DNA from: an uncultured Bacilli bacterium
GTDB lineage: Bacteria; Bacillota_I; Bacilli_A; RF39; UBA660
Assembly (NCBI GenBank): GCA_947630195.1
Contig: CANRGQ010000031.1
Span: forward strand, 1 to 14,742
Length of the DNA: 14,742 nt
Direction of reading: 5' to 3'
Both the position numbers and the translations under genes were made by a program. This document shows positions 1 through 5,804 of the stretch, one piece after another (the stretch's first letter is position 1; each line of letters starts with the position of its first letter). The notes under the pieces were generated by a model, which did no database searches, had not been told where the DNA came from, and was given only the letters and a program-made list of their open reading frames with translations.

Positions 1-74
1 TGGGCGATATAGGACTCGAACCTATGACCCTCTGCTTGTAAGGCAGATGCTCTAACCAACTGAGCCAATCGCCC
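1..74 (-). tRNA. tRNA-Val (anticodon TAC)
   Basis: Read on the minus strand, the sequence folds as a complete cloverleaf. The 7-bp acceptor stem pairs GGGCGAT (68-74) with ATCGCCC (2-8). There is a D arm with GGTTAGAGC, an anticodon stem TCTGC/GCAGA enclosing the loop CTTACAA (anticodon TAC, valine GUN codons), and a T arm containing GGTTCGAGTCC. Position 1 is the discriminator A73; whether CCA is encoded lies outside the window. It has its own promoter upstream, between it and the Nudix gene. Confidence 0.97.
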
Positions 75-83
75 AAAACCATT

Positions 84-112
84 ATTGTCTTAAAATAAGA
101 TTTCAAGACAAT
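84..112 (-). other. inverted repeat in the tRNA-Val 5' leader
   Basis: ATTGTCTT (84-91) and AAGACAAT (105-112) form a perfect 8-bp stem with a 13-nt loop. It lies between the -10 hexamer and the mature 5' end of tRNA-Val, so a primary transcript starting near 110 would begin within this hairpin and carry a leader of about 36 nt for RNase P to remove. No U-tract follows it, so it does not look like a terminator for the upstream Nudix gene. Confidence 0.55.
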
Positions 113-116
113 TAAG

Positions 117-145
117 ATTATACTATACAAATTTTAATTATGCAA
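117..145 (-). promoter_or_regulatory. tRNA-Val promoter
   Basis: Sigma-A type promoter on the minus strand: -35 TTGCAT (140-145), 17-nt spacer, consensus -10 TATAAT (117-122). It points at tRNA-Val and lies just after the Nudix stop codon, so the tRNA need not depend on read-through. Confidence 0.7.
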
Positions 146-174
146 CTAATTTTGACAATTTTATTTATATTTTT

Positions 175-600
175 TCAAAAAAGTAGTCCTTTTTGGATTG
201 CATATGGAAGAAAATGATCTCTAATTGATGATGATAAATTATATTCTGTTTCGCCTAAAGAATACCAATGATAATCCATAATTTCATCATTTGGAATTAA
301 ACTTACATGAATTTTTTTCGTAGCCAAGAACATATTCATTTCAATAGTTACATCAATATCACTCGCGGCAGCTTCTTTAAAACACATAATTGGTAGTAAA
401 TCCTCTTCACAAAATTCAAATCCTTGTCCTATTTCCTCGTTTACTTCCCTTAAGGCAGCGGTAATTTCAGTTTCCCCAGTCTCAACTCCCCCACCTACTA
501 AAGTCCAAGAATTTGTGGTATTACTTCTTTGTGATTTTACAATTAATAACTTGCCATCTTCAATAAAAGCCACACCGACAACTTTTTTAAATTTTTCCAC
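175..600 (-). CDS. Nudix hydrolase
   Basis: A 141-residue single-domain Nudix protein. The family hydrolyses nucleoside diphosphates linked to another moiety (NTPs, oxidised nucleotides, nucleotide sugars and similar). The Nudix box is canonical at residues 37-58: G37, E43, then REVNEEIG with the metal-binding RE..EE residues intact. It follows the usual beta-strand (VVGVAFIEDGKLLIV) and precedes a short C-terminal fold, so length is normal. I chose the GTG at 598-600 because AGGTGA stands five bases upstream; an in-frame GTG at 607-609 would put the Shine-Dalgarno inside the gene. Stop is TGA. Substrate cannot be told from sequence; it could be MutT-like house-cleaning or a specific pyrophosphatase. 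It is a monocistronic unit upstream of tRNA-Val and diverges from the helicase gene. Confidence 0.93.
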   Translation of the reverse strand: MEKFKKVVGVAFIEDGKLLIVKSQRSNTTNSWTLVGGGVETGETEITAALREVNEEIGQGFEFCEEDLLPIMCFKEAAASDIDVTIEMNMFLATKKIHVSLIPNDEIMDYHWYSLGETEYNLSSSIRDHFLPYAIQKGLLF

Positions 601-603
601 AAC

Positions 604-629
604 AATCACCTACTACCAATTAAATTATA
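604..629 (-). promoter_or_regulatory. Nudix gene -10 and ribosome-binding site
   Basis: On the minus strand a perfect -10 TATAAT sits at 624-629. A poor -35 candidate (GTTTCA) lies 18 bases upstream. The Shine-Dalgarno AGGTGA at about 606-611 selects the GTG at 598-600. The leader would be very short, about 15-20 nt. The -10 is convincing and the -35 is not. Confidence 0.4.
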
Positions 630-720
630 CTAAATTTTTAAATTTTATGAAACTTCTCCTCCCTAAATAAGTCAAATTGTGTTAATATAAAGATGAACTT
701 TTCCTTTACAAATTTTAATT

Positions 721-2160
721 ATGGTTAAAAATGTATCAAATAATCTCGATGTTTATCAAAATGAAGTTTTAGAATGTAAAAACAATGCTTTAGTTGTTGC
801 GGCAGCCGGTTCCGGAAAAACCACAACCATTATCCACAAAGTAAAATCTCTGATTGCAGGTGGTATAGCCCCTCAAGAAATTTTAATGATATCATTCACT
901 AATGCTTCAGTTAACGATATAAAGAAGAAAATTAATGATGATGTGGATGTTTTTACTTTTCACAAACTGGCAATTAGTATTTTACAAAAATGCAATATTA
1001 CTTATACTTTAGCAAATCCTTATTTATTAAACTTTATAATTAAAGAATACTTGCTTACATGTAATAAAAAGGAGCAAAAAACAATTCTTAAATTTTTGAA
1101 AATAAAAACCAATTACAAAAAGTTTTGTCAATCTAAAGAATTTTCTAGTTTTATTACCTTCATTGAAACTTTCATCAATTTATGGAAAACCAACAGTTTA
1201 ACTTTTAACGATATATCGTTAAATAAATTTAGTTTTACAGAGAAAAAAATCCTCATTATTATTTTTAATATTTATAAAATTTATAATGAAGAAAAACAGG
1301 GAACAAAGGCCTTTGACTTTGATGATTTAATCATTATGGCTACCAAATATGTTAATATTGCCTCTCTTAATTACAAATATATCTTTATTGATGAATTTCA
1401 AGATACCTCCATGATTAGATTTAATTTAATCGAAGCAATCTATAATAATACTAATTCTAAAATAATTGCTGTTGGTGATGATTACCAATCTATTTATAGG
1501 TTTTCCGGATGTGACTTAAATATCTTTTTGAATTTTTCCCAAAAACTAAATAATGTAGAGGAAATTAAACTTTTAAATACCTACCGAAGTGGTCAAGAAC
1601 TAGTGGATATTGCCAGCAATTTCATTTCCAAAAATCCTTTACAAATAAAAAAAGATTTAAAATCATTTAAACATGAATCAAATCCAGTTATTTTTGTTCC
1701 CTATCAAAATAAAGTTACTATGTTTAAAAAAGTTTTAGATTATCTTTTAACATTCACAAATGATATTATGATTTTATTTAGGAACAACAAAGATATTTAC
1801 AGTTACATTGATAATGACTTTTCTATTAACGATACATCGCTAATTTATAAGGAACGTAAGATACCTATTTATACTGTTCATAAAGCCAAAGGATTAGAAA
1901 GTGATTACACGATTATTTTAAATTGTAATGATGAACTTTTAGGATTTCCAAATCAAATTGAAAATAACCCTTTAATTAATAAAATTCTTCCAAATAAAGA
2001 AATAAAATATGCTGAAGAAAGAAGGCTATTTTATGTAGGCCTAACGAGATGTCGTTTAAAAACTTTTATTTTTTACAATAAATCCATGCCTTCTCCCTTT
2101 ATTACGGAATTAAAAAAAATAGTTAAAGTCAATTTAAACAAACTCAACTATTTTAAATAA
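721..2160 (+). CDS. compact UvrD/Rep-type superfamily 1 DNA helicase
   Basis: A 479-residue ATP-dependent helicase of the UvrD/Rep class, which translocates 3'-5' on single-stranded DNA in repair or replication restart. All SF1A motifs appear in order: Walker A AAGSGKTT (28-35), Ia ISFTNAS (57-63), TFHKLA (79-84), Walker B/II IDEFQDTS (223-230), III GDDYQSIYR (252-260), IV NTYRS (286-290), V TVHKAKGLESD (385-395), and VI EERRLFYVGLTRCR (432-445). It is much shorter than UvrD/PcrA/Rep (650-750). Only about 95 residues separate motifs IV and V, so the 2B subdomain is absent or vestigial, and the C-terminal tail is missing. All catalytic motifs are intact, so it should be an active ATPase. No Shine-Dalgarno precedes the ATG at 721 and no better in-frame start exists (a stop lies at 694-696). 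It converges on the MBL gene with stops abutting. Confidence 0.93.
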   Translation: MVKNVSNNLDVYQNEVLECKNNALVVAAAGSGKTTTIIHKVKSLIAGGIAPQEILMISFTNASVNDIKKKINDDVDVFTFHKLAISILQKCNITYTLANPYLLNFIIKEYLLTCNKKEQKTILKFLKIKTNYKKFCQSKEFSSFITFIETFINLWKTNSLTFNDISLNKFSFTEKKILIIIFNIYKIYNEEKQGTKAFDFDDLIIMATKYVNIASLNYKYIFIDEFQDTSMIRFNLIEAIYNNTNSKIIAVGDDYQSIYRFSGCDLNIFLNFSQKLNNVEEIKLLNTYRSGQELVDIASNFISKNPLQIKKDLKSFKHESNPVIFVPYQNKVTMFKKVLDYLLTFTNDIMILFRNNKDIYSYIDNDFSINDTSLIYKERKIPIYTVHKAKGLESDYTIILNCNDELLGFPNQIENNPLINKILPNKEIKYAEERRLFYVGLTRCRLKTFIFYNKSMPSPFITELKKIVKVNLNKLNYFK

Positions 2161-2167
2161 CTATTTT
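2116..2167 (+). terminator. possible weak terminator at the helicase 3' end
   Basis: AAAATAGTT (2116-2124) can pair with AACTATTTT (2146-2154) over a 21-nt loop, or with the direct repeat of the same 9-mer at 2159-2167 that spans the two stop codons and is followed by pyrimidine-rich CTTTCT. The stem is AT-rich and the loop long. It is the only candidate for ending either convergent transcript at this zero-gap junction. Confidence 0.25.
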
Positions 2168-3033
2168 CTTTCTAACCAAAGATTTGCATCTTTAACACTT
2201 AAAGTAATCTTATCTTCCTCCATTAATTTAGAAATCATACTTTTAATTGTCGTACCTACAATATGATATTGCTCTATTGTTTCTTTAATATGGTAATGAT
2301 TAAATAATTCTTTTAATATTTCATTATAATTATGTTTATCTAATATTATTTCGTATATTTCTTCTTCAATACTGGTAATTGCCTCCGCATTTTTTCTTAA
2401 AGTATCCTCAATATCACTTTCCACTTCCCCATGCGATGGAACATAATAAGCATAATTGGTTTCTTTTAAAAAATCTAGAGTTTTTAAAAAATTAGCCACA
2501 TCATAAGTATATTGAATTTTATATTTTTCAAGGATTTTACTACTCGTATAAGCATCACCCACAAATAAAACATTATCACTGGTGGCGACTCCAATTAATC
2601 CAAAGGAATGACCTTCCAAATTAATTATTTCTAAGCCTTCTTCCGCAAAATTATTTATATCTTCACAAACACTAGGTTTCGCCATTAAAAATGATGTACA
2701 AAGTTCTTTTATCGGCTTAGCCCCATACATTAAAGCAGGTTCTAAAATAGGACTATTTATAAAATAACTCTCGGTTTTCTCAGCATAAATTTGACAGTTA
2801 TACTTATTTTGTAAATAGGCATTGCCTCCAATATGGTCCGCATGACTATGGGTATTAATAATACACTTTAAATGCCAATTATTCTCTTCTAAAACTTTAG
2901 ATATTTCTTTACCATAATCTTTAGAACTGCCACTGTCAATTAAGCAGACATTTCCTTCATCTAAAAGATATATTCCTACATTAACTGGACTTAATAACAC
3001 ATAGGTTTTTTCTCCTAATTTTCGTAATTCCAT
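2161..3033 (-). CDS. metallo-beta-lactamase-fold hydrolase
   Basis: A 290-residue soluble protein of the MBL superfamily. The metal site is complete: THSHADH (61-67; H62, H64, D66, H67), H142 in GHSFG, D160 in FVGDAYTS, and H201 in VPSHGE. The order and spacing match glyoxalase-II/hydrolase-type MBL enzymes with a binuclear metal centre. The N-terminal strand (YLLDEGNVCLIDSG) is typical. Residues about 210-290 form a helical, winged-helix-like tail. The substrate is not identifiable; thioester or phosphoester hydrolysis is possible. The ATG at 3031-3033 has AAGGAGA eight bases upstream. It is the second gene of an operon with the DUF368 transporter: the transporter's TAA lies inside this gene's Shine-Dalgarno (CTAAGGAG), which favours translational coupling. 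Confidence 0.9.
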   Translation of the reverse strand: MELRKLGEKTYVLLSPVNVGIYLLDEGNVCLIDSGSSKDYGKEISKVLEENNWHLKCIINTHSHADHIGGNAYLQNKYNCQIYAEKTESYFINSPILEPALMYGAKPIKELCTSFLMAKPSVCEDINNFAEEGLEIINLEGHSFGLIGVATSDNVLFVGDAYTSSKILEKYKIQYTYDVANFLKTLDFLKETNYAYYVPSHGEVESDIEDTLRKNAEAITSIEEEIYEIILDKHNYNEILKELFNHYHIKETIEQYHIVGTTIKSMISKLMEEDKITLSVKDANLWLERK

Positions 3034-3046
3034 TTGAATTTTCTCC

Positions 3047-3940
3047 TTAGTTTTCTTTAGTTAAGAAGTTCTTTAAACCTTCTAAACTTAAAATAATTAT
3101 TCCTCCTAAAATGAAGTATAAAATATTAAATGTTTCGATGCTTAAACTATTAAGAGGAACATCTAAAGTAGTTGGGCCCATAATAATTGAATAAATTGAG
3201 GCAATCATCATTCCTAAGATACAATATATAGTGGCGCTTCTTTTTTTATCTAAGCATTTTCTTAATAATTTAATGAAATAAAGCACCCCAAATATAACAC
3301 CTAAGCCAAAGACAATTAAGATTGGTAAAGCGCTAAAATCCAAACTTAATAAGGCTTTAATTTTCGTAATTATGGGAATATAAATACCAAAGATAAGCAA
3401 AATAGTTGAACCAGAAATTCCTGGTAATATCATGGCTGAGAAAGCCACCATCGCCGCTAAAAAGACATACAAAATAGTTCCTAAATTAAAGTTATCAATA
3501 TTAAATGTTCCGCCAACAACCCGATTTAAATAAGTAATCACAATAACTAATAAAGCCCCTAAAAGAGCAAAAATTATATTTTGATATTTACCTTTTAAAT
3601 TATCCTTTTCTTCTTTTATAACAATTGGTAAAGCAAAAACAATAAACCCAATAAATAAAGAACTCATTTCATAAATATGTTTATCAAATAAATTAGATAA
3701 GAATAAAACGGCTAAAACCATTCCGACAATCCAGCCGATAGCGAGTTTAAATAAATAAGCAATGGCTTTCTTTTTGGCCTTCATATCCCCTCTAAATAAA
3801 TCATCTAAAGCCCTTATGAATTTATCATAAAATCCTAAGATAAAGGCTACTGTACCTCCTGATACTCCTGGCACACTATCGGCTAGAGCCATACAAAAAC
3901 CATTAATAAAATTAACAATGTACTCTTTTATTTTTTTCAT
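3047..3940 (-). CDS. DUF368 (PopT-type) polyprenyl-phosphate transporter
   Basis: A 297-residue polytopic membrane protein of the DUF368 family, which recent genetic work identified as undecaprenyl-phosphate translocases (PopT). They return the lipid carrier to the cytoplasmic face for peptidoglycan, teichoic acid or capsule synthesis. Signature motifs are clear: MALADSVPGVSGGTVAFILG (residues 17-36) and the related MILPGISGSTILLIFG (170-185), giving the PGxSGxT element twice in the two halves. About eight hydrophobic segments are visible, with a Lys/Arg-rich cytoplasmic loop after the first (residues 50-60). Length is normal. The start ATG (3938-3940) has AAAGGTGAT just upstream. It is the first gene of a two-gene operon with the MBL hydrolase (13-nt gap). 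The family assignment is firm; the role is known from homologues, not tested here. Confidence 0.9.
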   Translation of the reverse strand: MKKIKEYIVNFINGFCMALADSVPGVSGGTVAFILGFYDKFIRALDDLFRGDMKAKKKAIAYLFKLAIGWIVGMVLAVLFLSNLFDKHIYEMSSLFIGFIVFALPIVIKEEKDNLKGKYQNIIFALLGALLVIVITYLNRVVGGTFNIDNFNLGTILYVFLAAMVAFSAMILPGISGSTILLIFGIYIPIITKIKALLSLDFSALPILIVFGLGVIFGVLYFIKLLRKCLDKKRSATIYCILGMMIASIYSIIMGPTTLDVPLNSLSIETFNILYFILGGIIILSLEGLKNFLTKEN

Positions 3941-3967
3941 TTAATCACCTTTTTCTATCCATTTTTT

Positions 3968-3996
3968 ATTATAGCAAAATAAATAATTGTAAACAA
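3968..3996 (-). promoter_or_regulatory. promoter of the DUF368-MBL operon
   Basis: On the minus strand: -35 TTGTTT (3991-3996), 17-nt spacer, -10 TATAAT (3968-3973), preceded by TTGC. A short dyad ATTGT-AA-ACAAT (3986-3997) covers the -35 and could be an operator, though such dyads arise easily in AT-rich DNA. Confidence 0.6.
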
Positions 3997-4029
3997 TAGA
4001 TATTTTCATTCATTAAAAGCAAAATAAAG

Positions 4030-4059
4030 TTTACAAATGATTTTTAATTATGTTACAAT
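4030..4059 (+). promoter_or_regulatory. promoter of the thioredoxin-like gene
   Basis: -35 TTTACA (4030-4035), 18-nt spacer, -10 TACAAT (4054-4059), followed about 10-15 nt later by the Shine-Dalgarno AAAGGA (4068-4073). It diverges from the DUF368 operon promoter. Confidence 0.6.
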
Positions 4060-4082
4060 AATAATTGAAAGGATATGATGAT

Positions 4083-4703
4083 ATGAGTACATCTAAAAAA
4101 GTATCAACAAAAAAAACAACAAAGAAAAGTCCAACTGTCAAAAAAGTTGAAAAAAAAGTAGAAGAAATTGTTATACCAAAAATAGGCTTTAAAAATTATT
4201 TATATGCTCTTCTTGTTTTAGTCGGAGGCATTTTAGTATTATTCTATAGTTTTAAATGGTATCAATTAAAAAGTGAAGAAAAGCTCATGAAAAGTTATTT
4301 AATTACTTCTAGTACAATTGTTACCAGTGTTACTAGTTTAGATGAATTTGATGAAATTAGTCAAGAATTACCCTCATCATATTTTATCTATTTAGGTTAT
4401 ACTGGTAATAAAGATGTTTATAATTTTGAAAAAGAATTAAAAGTCTTAATTGATACTTATAATATAAATGATATCTTCTATTATATTGATGTTACAAACT
4501 TAATTAAAGAAGATGAAAATTATTTAGACACTATTAAAAAGACTTTAAAACTTAATAATTTAGATAATGTTCCTGCCATTATATATGTTAATAATGGCGA
4601 AATAAAAGATAGCAATATTTTAGATGGTGTTAAAGGTACTATTTTAAAAGTAGAAGATTTAGAAAGACTTTTAAACATTTATGAATTTGAAATGGTTAAA
4701 TAA
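4083..4703 (+). CDS. membrane-anchored thioredoxin-like protein lacking catalytic cysteines
   Basis: A 206-residue protein. I start it at ATG 4083-4085, nine bases after AAAGGA; an upstream in-frame TTG (4065) would place that Shine-Dalgarno inside the gene. Residues 1-30 are Lys/Thr-rich, followed by one membrane segment (about 37-57, NYLYALLVLVGGILVLFYSF), giving an N-in, C-out orientation. Residues 99-175 look like a thioredoxin fold: FIYLGYTGNKDVYNFEKEL in the active-site strand/helix position, then FYYIDVTN, then VPAIIYVNNGEI (163-174), which matches the cis-proline loop and following hairpin. The expected CxxC site reads N-K-D-V, and the whole protein has no cysteine, so it cannot be a redox enzyme. 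Known relatives with this architecture are bacteriocin-accessory/PedC-like thioredoxins. A structural or chaperone role outside the membrane is inference. Confidence 0.72.
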   Translation: MSTSKKVSTKKTTKKSPTVKKVEKKVEEIVIPKIGFKNYLYALLVLVGGILVLFYSFKWYQLKSEEKLMKSYLITSSTIVTSVTSLDEFDEISQELPSSYFIYLGYTGNKDVYNFEKELKVLIDTYNINDIFYYIDVTNLIKEDENYLDTIKKTLKLNNLDNVPAIIYVNNGEIKDSNILDGVKGTILKVEDLERLLNIYEFEMVK

Positions 4704-4710
4704 AAGAAAG

Positions 4711-4732
4711 AAGACTCACATGAGTCTTTTTA
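4711..4732. terminator. bidirectional intrinsic terminator
   Basis: AAGACTCA (4711-4718) and TGAGTCTT (4721-4728) form an 8-bp stem with a tight loop, followed by TTTTT on the plus strand. On the minus strand the stem is followed by CTTTCTTTTA. It separates the thioredoxin-like gene from convergent cotJC, whose stop codon starts at the hairpin edge. Confidence 0.85.
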
Positions 4733-5287
4733 ATATCCTTTACTTTTATAATATTCATATAATTCTTTAAAACGATTAAAATGCACTACTTCTCTTTGTC
4801 TTAACCATAATAATGGAGCTAAAACATCTTCATCATCAGTTAGATCAATTAAGTTTTCATAAACTGCTCTAGCCTTTTGTTCGGCAGCCATATCTTCCAT
4901 TAAATCAGCAATTGGATCAGCAGTTACGGAAAAATAAGTAGCCGTAAAAGGAACCCCATTGGCATCTACTGGATATAATCCTTTATTATGTTCCGCATAA
5001 TTAGCATCAAGTCCAGCTTCTTTTAATTCGGCAATCGTGGCATTTTGGGTAAGTTGTTTGACCATTGTACAAATCATTTCACAATGACCAAGTTCCTCAG
5101 TTGAAATGTCATTAAGTAAGGCTTTTCCTTTATCATCAGGCATCGTATATTTTTGACTGAAATATCTTAAAGAGGCCGCAAGTTCCCCATTCGAACCGCC
5201 AAATTGCGTTAAAAGAAGTTTGGCCATTCTTAAATCTTTTTTGCTAATACTAATGGGATAGTTAGTATGTTTAACATATTTAAACAT
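4730..5287 (-). CDS. cotJC: CotJC, manganese-catalase-type protein
   Basis: A 185-residue member of the CotJC / Mn-catalase family, a ferritin-like four-helix protein with a di-manganese centre that disproportionates hydrogen peroxide. In Bacillus subtilis CotJC is an inner spore-coat component. Metal ligands are in place: E35 (GGSNGELAASLRY), E65 and H68 (STEELGH), E136 (AAEQKAR) and H169 (REVVHF). Length is normal. I chose ATG 5285-5287 because AGGTGAT precedes it and because the family starts with MFxYxK; a longer in-frame start only adds residues encoded in cotJB. Its ATG overlaps the cotJB stop by 8 bases (ATGTTTAA), so the two are translationally coupled. Many non-sporulating anaerobes keep this gene, so its presence does not prove sporulation; peroxide defence is the safe role. 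Confidence 0.93.
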   Translation of the reverse strand: MFKYVKHTNYPISISKKDLRMAKLLLTQFGGSNGELAASLRYFSQKYTMPDDKGKALLNDISTEELGHCEMICTMVKQLTQNATIAELKEAGLDANYAEHNKGLYPVDANGVPFTATYFSVTADPIADLMEDMAAEQKARAVYENLIDLTDDEDVLAPLLWLRQREVVHFNRFKELYEYYKSKGY

Positions 5288-5741
5288 AGATATCACCTCT
5301 AAATTCTTCCCATGGCCATGGACTATCAATCCATTTAAATTCTTCCCCTTTAGTATTAATTACCATAAGAGGTCCATAAGTTTCCATATATTCTTTCTTG
5401 GCTGCTTTTTCTTCTTTGATTAATTCTTCTAAATAATGTAGGGCCTCTTTATCATCAGGATGCGTATCTAAGAAAAGATTCATATCGGTAATTGCATGGG
5501 CATATTCCATAACATTAAAAAGTTTGGCTTCTCTATCACTTTTAGGTTGAATATTTAAGTAAGTTAAATTTTTATAAGGTAAATATTCATCTTTAAAAAT
5601 ATTTCCTCTTAAAAATCCTTCTTTGGCTGTTAAAAATTTACTATTTTTATTATAATTTGGAACACTAGGCTTGGGACTACTTATGTTAGCTAAATTAAAT
5701 AGGGCTAAATCTAAATTGACATTGTTATCATCAAATAACAT
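5280..5741 (-). CDS. cotJB: CotJA-CotJB fusion protein
   Basis: A 153-residue protein. Residues about 73-146 are a clear CotJB domain: AKLFNVMEYAHAITDMNLFLDTHPDD, then ETYGPLMV, then SPWPWE, all landmarks of the normally 85-95 residue CotJB. Upstream, residues 37-60 (AKEGFLRGNIFKDEYLPYK) resemble the core of CotJA, whose signature is a short 'eAl..GT.FpeL..PY' stretch. So the first two genes of a usual cotJABC operon seem fused here. In B. subtilis both are needed for CotJC assembly into the coat. Start ATG 5739-5741 has AGGAGG ten bases upstream, with a T7 run between them. That Shine-Dalgarno lies in a hairpin arm (see regulatory entry). No cysteines, signal peptide or membrane segment. The CotJB part is firm; the CotJA part is by motif only. 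Confidence 0.85.
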   Translation of the reverse strand: MLFDDNNVNLDLALFNLANISSPKPSVPNYNKNSKFLTAKEGFLRGNIFKDEYLPYKNLTYLNIQPKSDREAKLFNVMEYAHAITDMNLFLDTHPDDKEALHYLEELIKEEKAAKKEYMETYGPLMVINTKGEEFKWIDSPWPWEEFRGDIYV

Positions 5742-5778
5742 AAAAAAATTACCTCCTAACGTAATGTATGAGGTAATT
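5742..5778 (-). promoter_or_regulatory. hairpin enclosing the cotJ ribosome-binding site, terminator-like
   Basis: On the minus strand, AATTACCTC (5770-5778) pairs perfectly with GAGGTAATT (5747-5755) over a 14-nt loop, followed directly by TTTTT and the cotJ ATG. The 3' arm contains the cotJ Shine-Dalgarno. For a transcript coming from ftsK the structure looks like an intrinsic terminator and would also hide the ribosome site. Either or both functions are possible. It is AT-rich (3 G-C pairs), so only moderately stable. Confidence 0.6.
5763..5770 (-). promoter_or_regulatory. sigma-E-like -10 element upstream of cotJ
   Basis: The minus strand reads CATACATT, an exact match to the B. subtilis sigma-E -10 consensus CATACAnT, in the loop of the hairpin just upstream of cotJ. 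B. subtilis cotJ is known to be sigma-E dependent. The best -35 match (AGCATATA) stands 17 bases away instead of 13-15, so the -35 is weak. A start about 7 bases downstream would give a leader beginning essentially at the Shine-Dalgarno and lacking the hairpin's 5' arm. Confidence 0.35.
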
Positions 5779-5804
5779 AAATTTTTTTATATGCTTATGC
5801 CTAT

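Noticed and set aside
693..728. Twelve-codon frame ATG...TAA overlapping the helicase start, as a possible leader peptide.
   Set aside because: It has no ribosome-binding site and such short frames are expected by chance.
5304..5320. Palindrome CCATGGCCATGG inside cotJB.
   Set aside because: It is simply the codons for Pro-Trp-Pro-Trp in the conserved CotJB PWPW motif; no need for a site.
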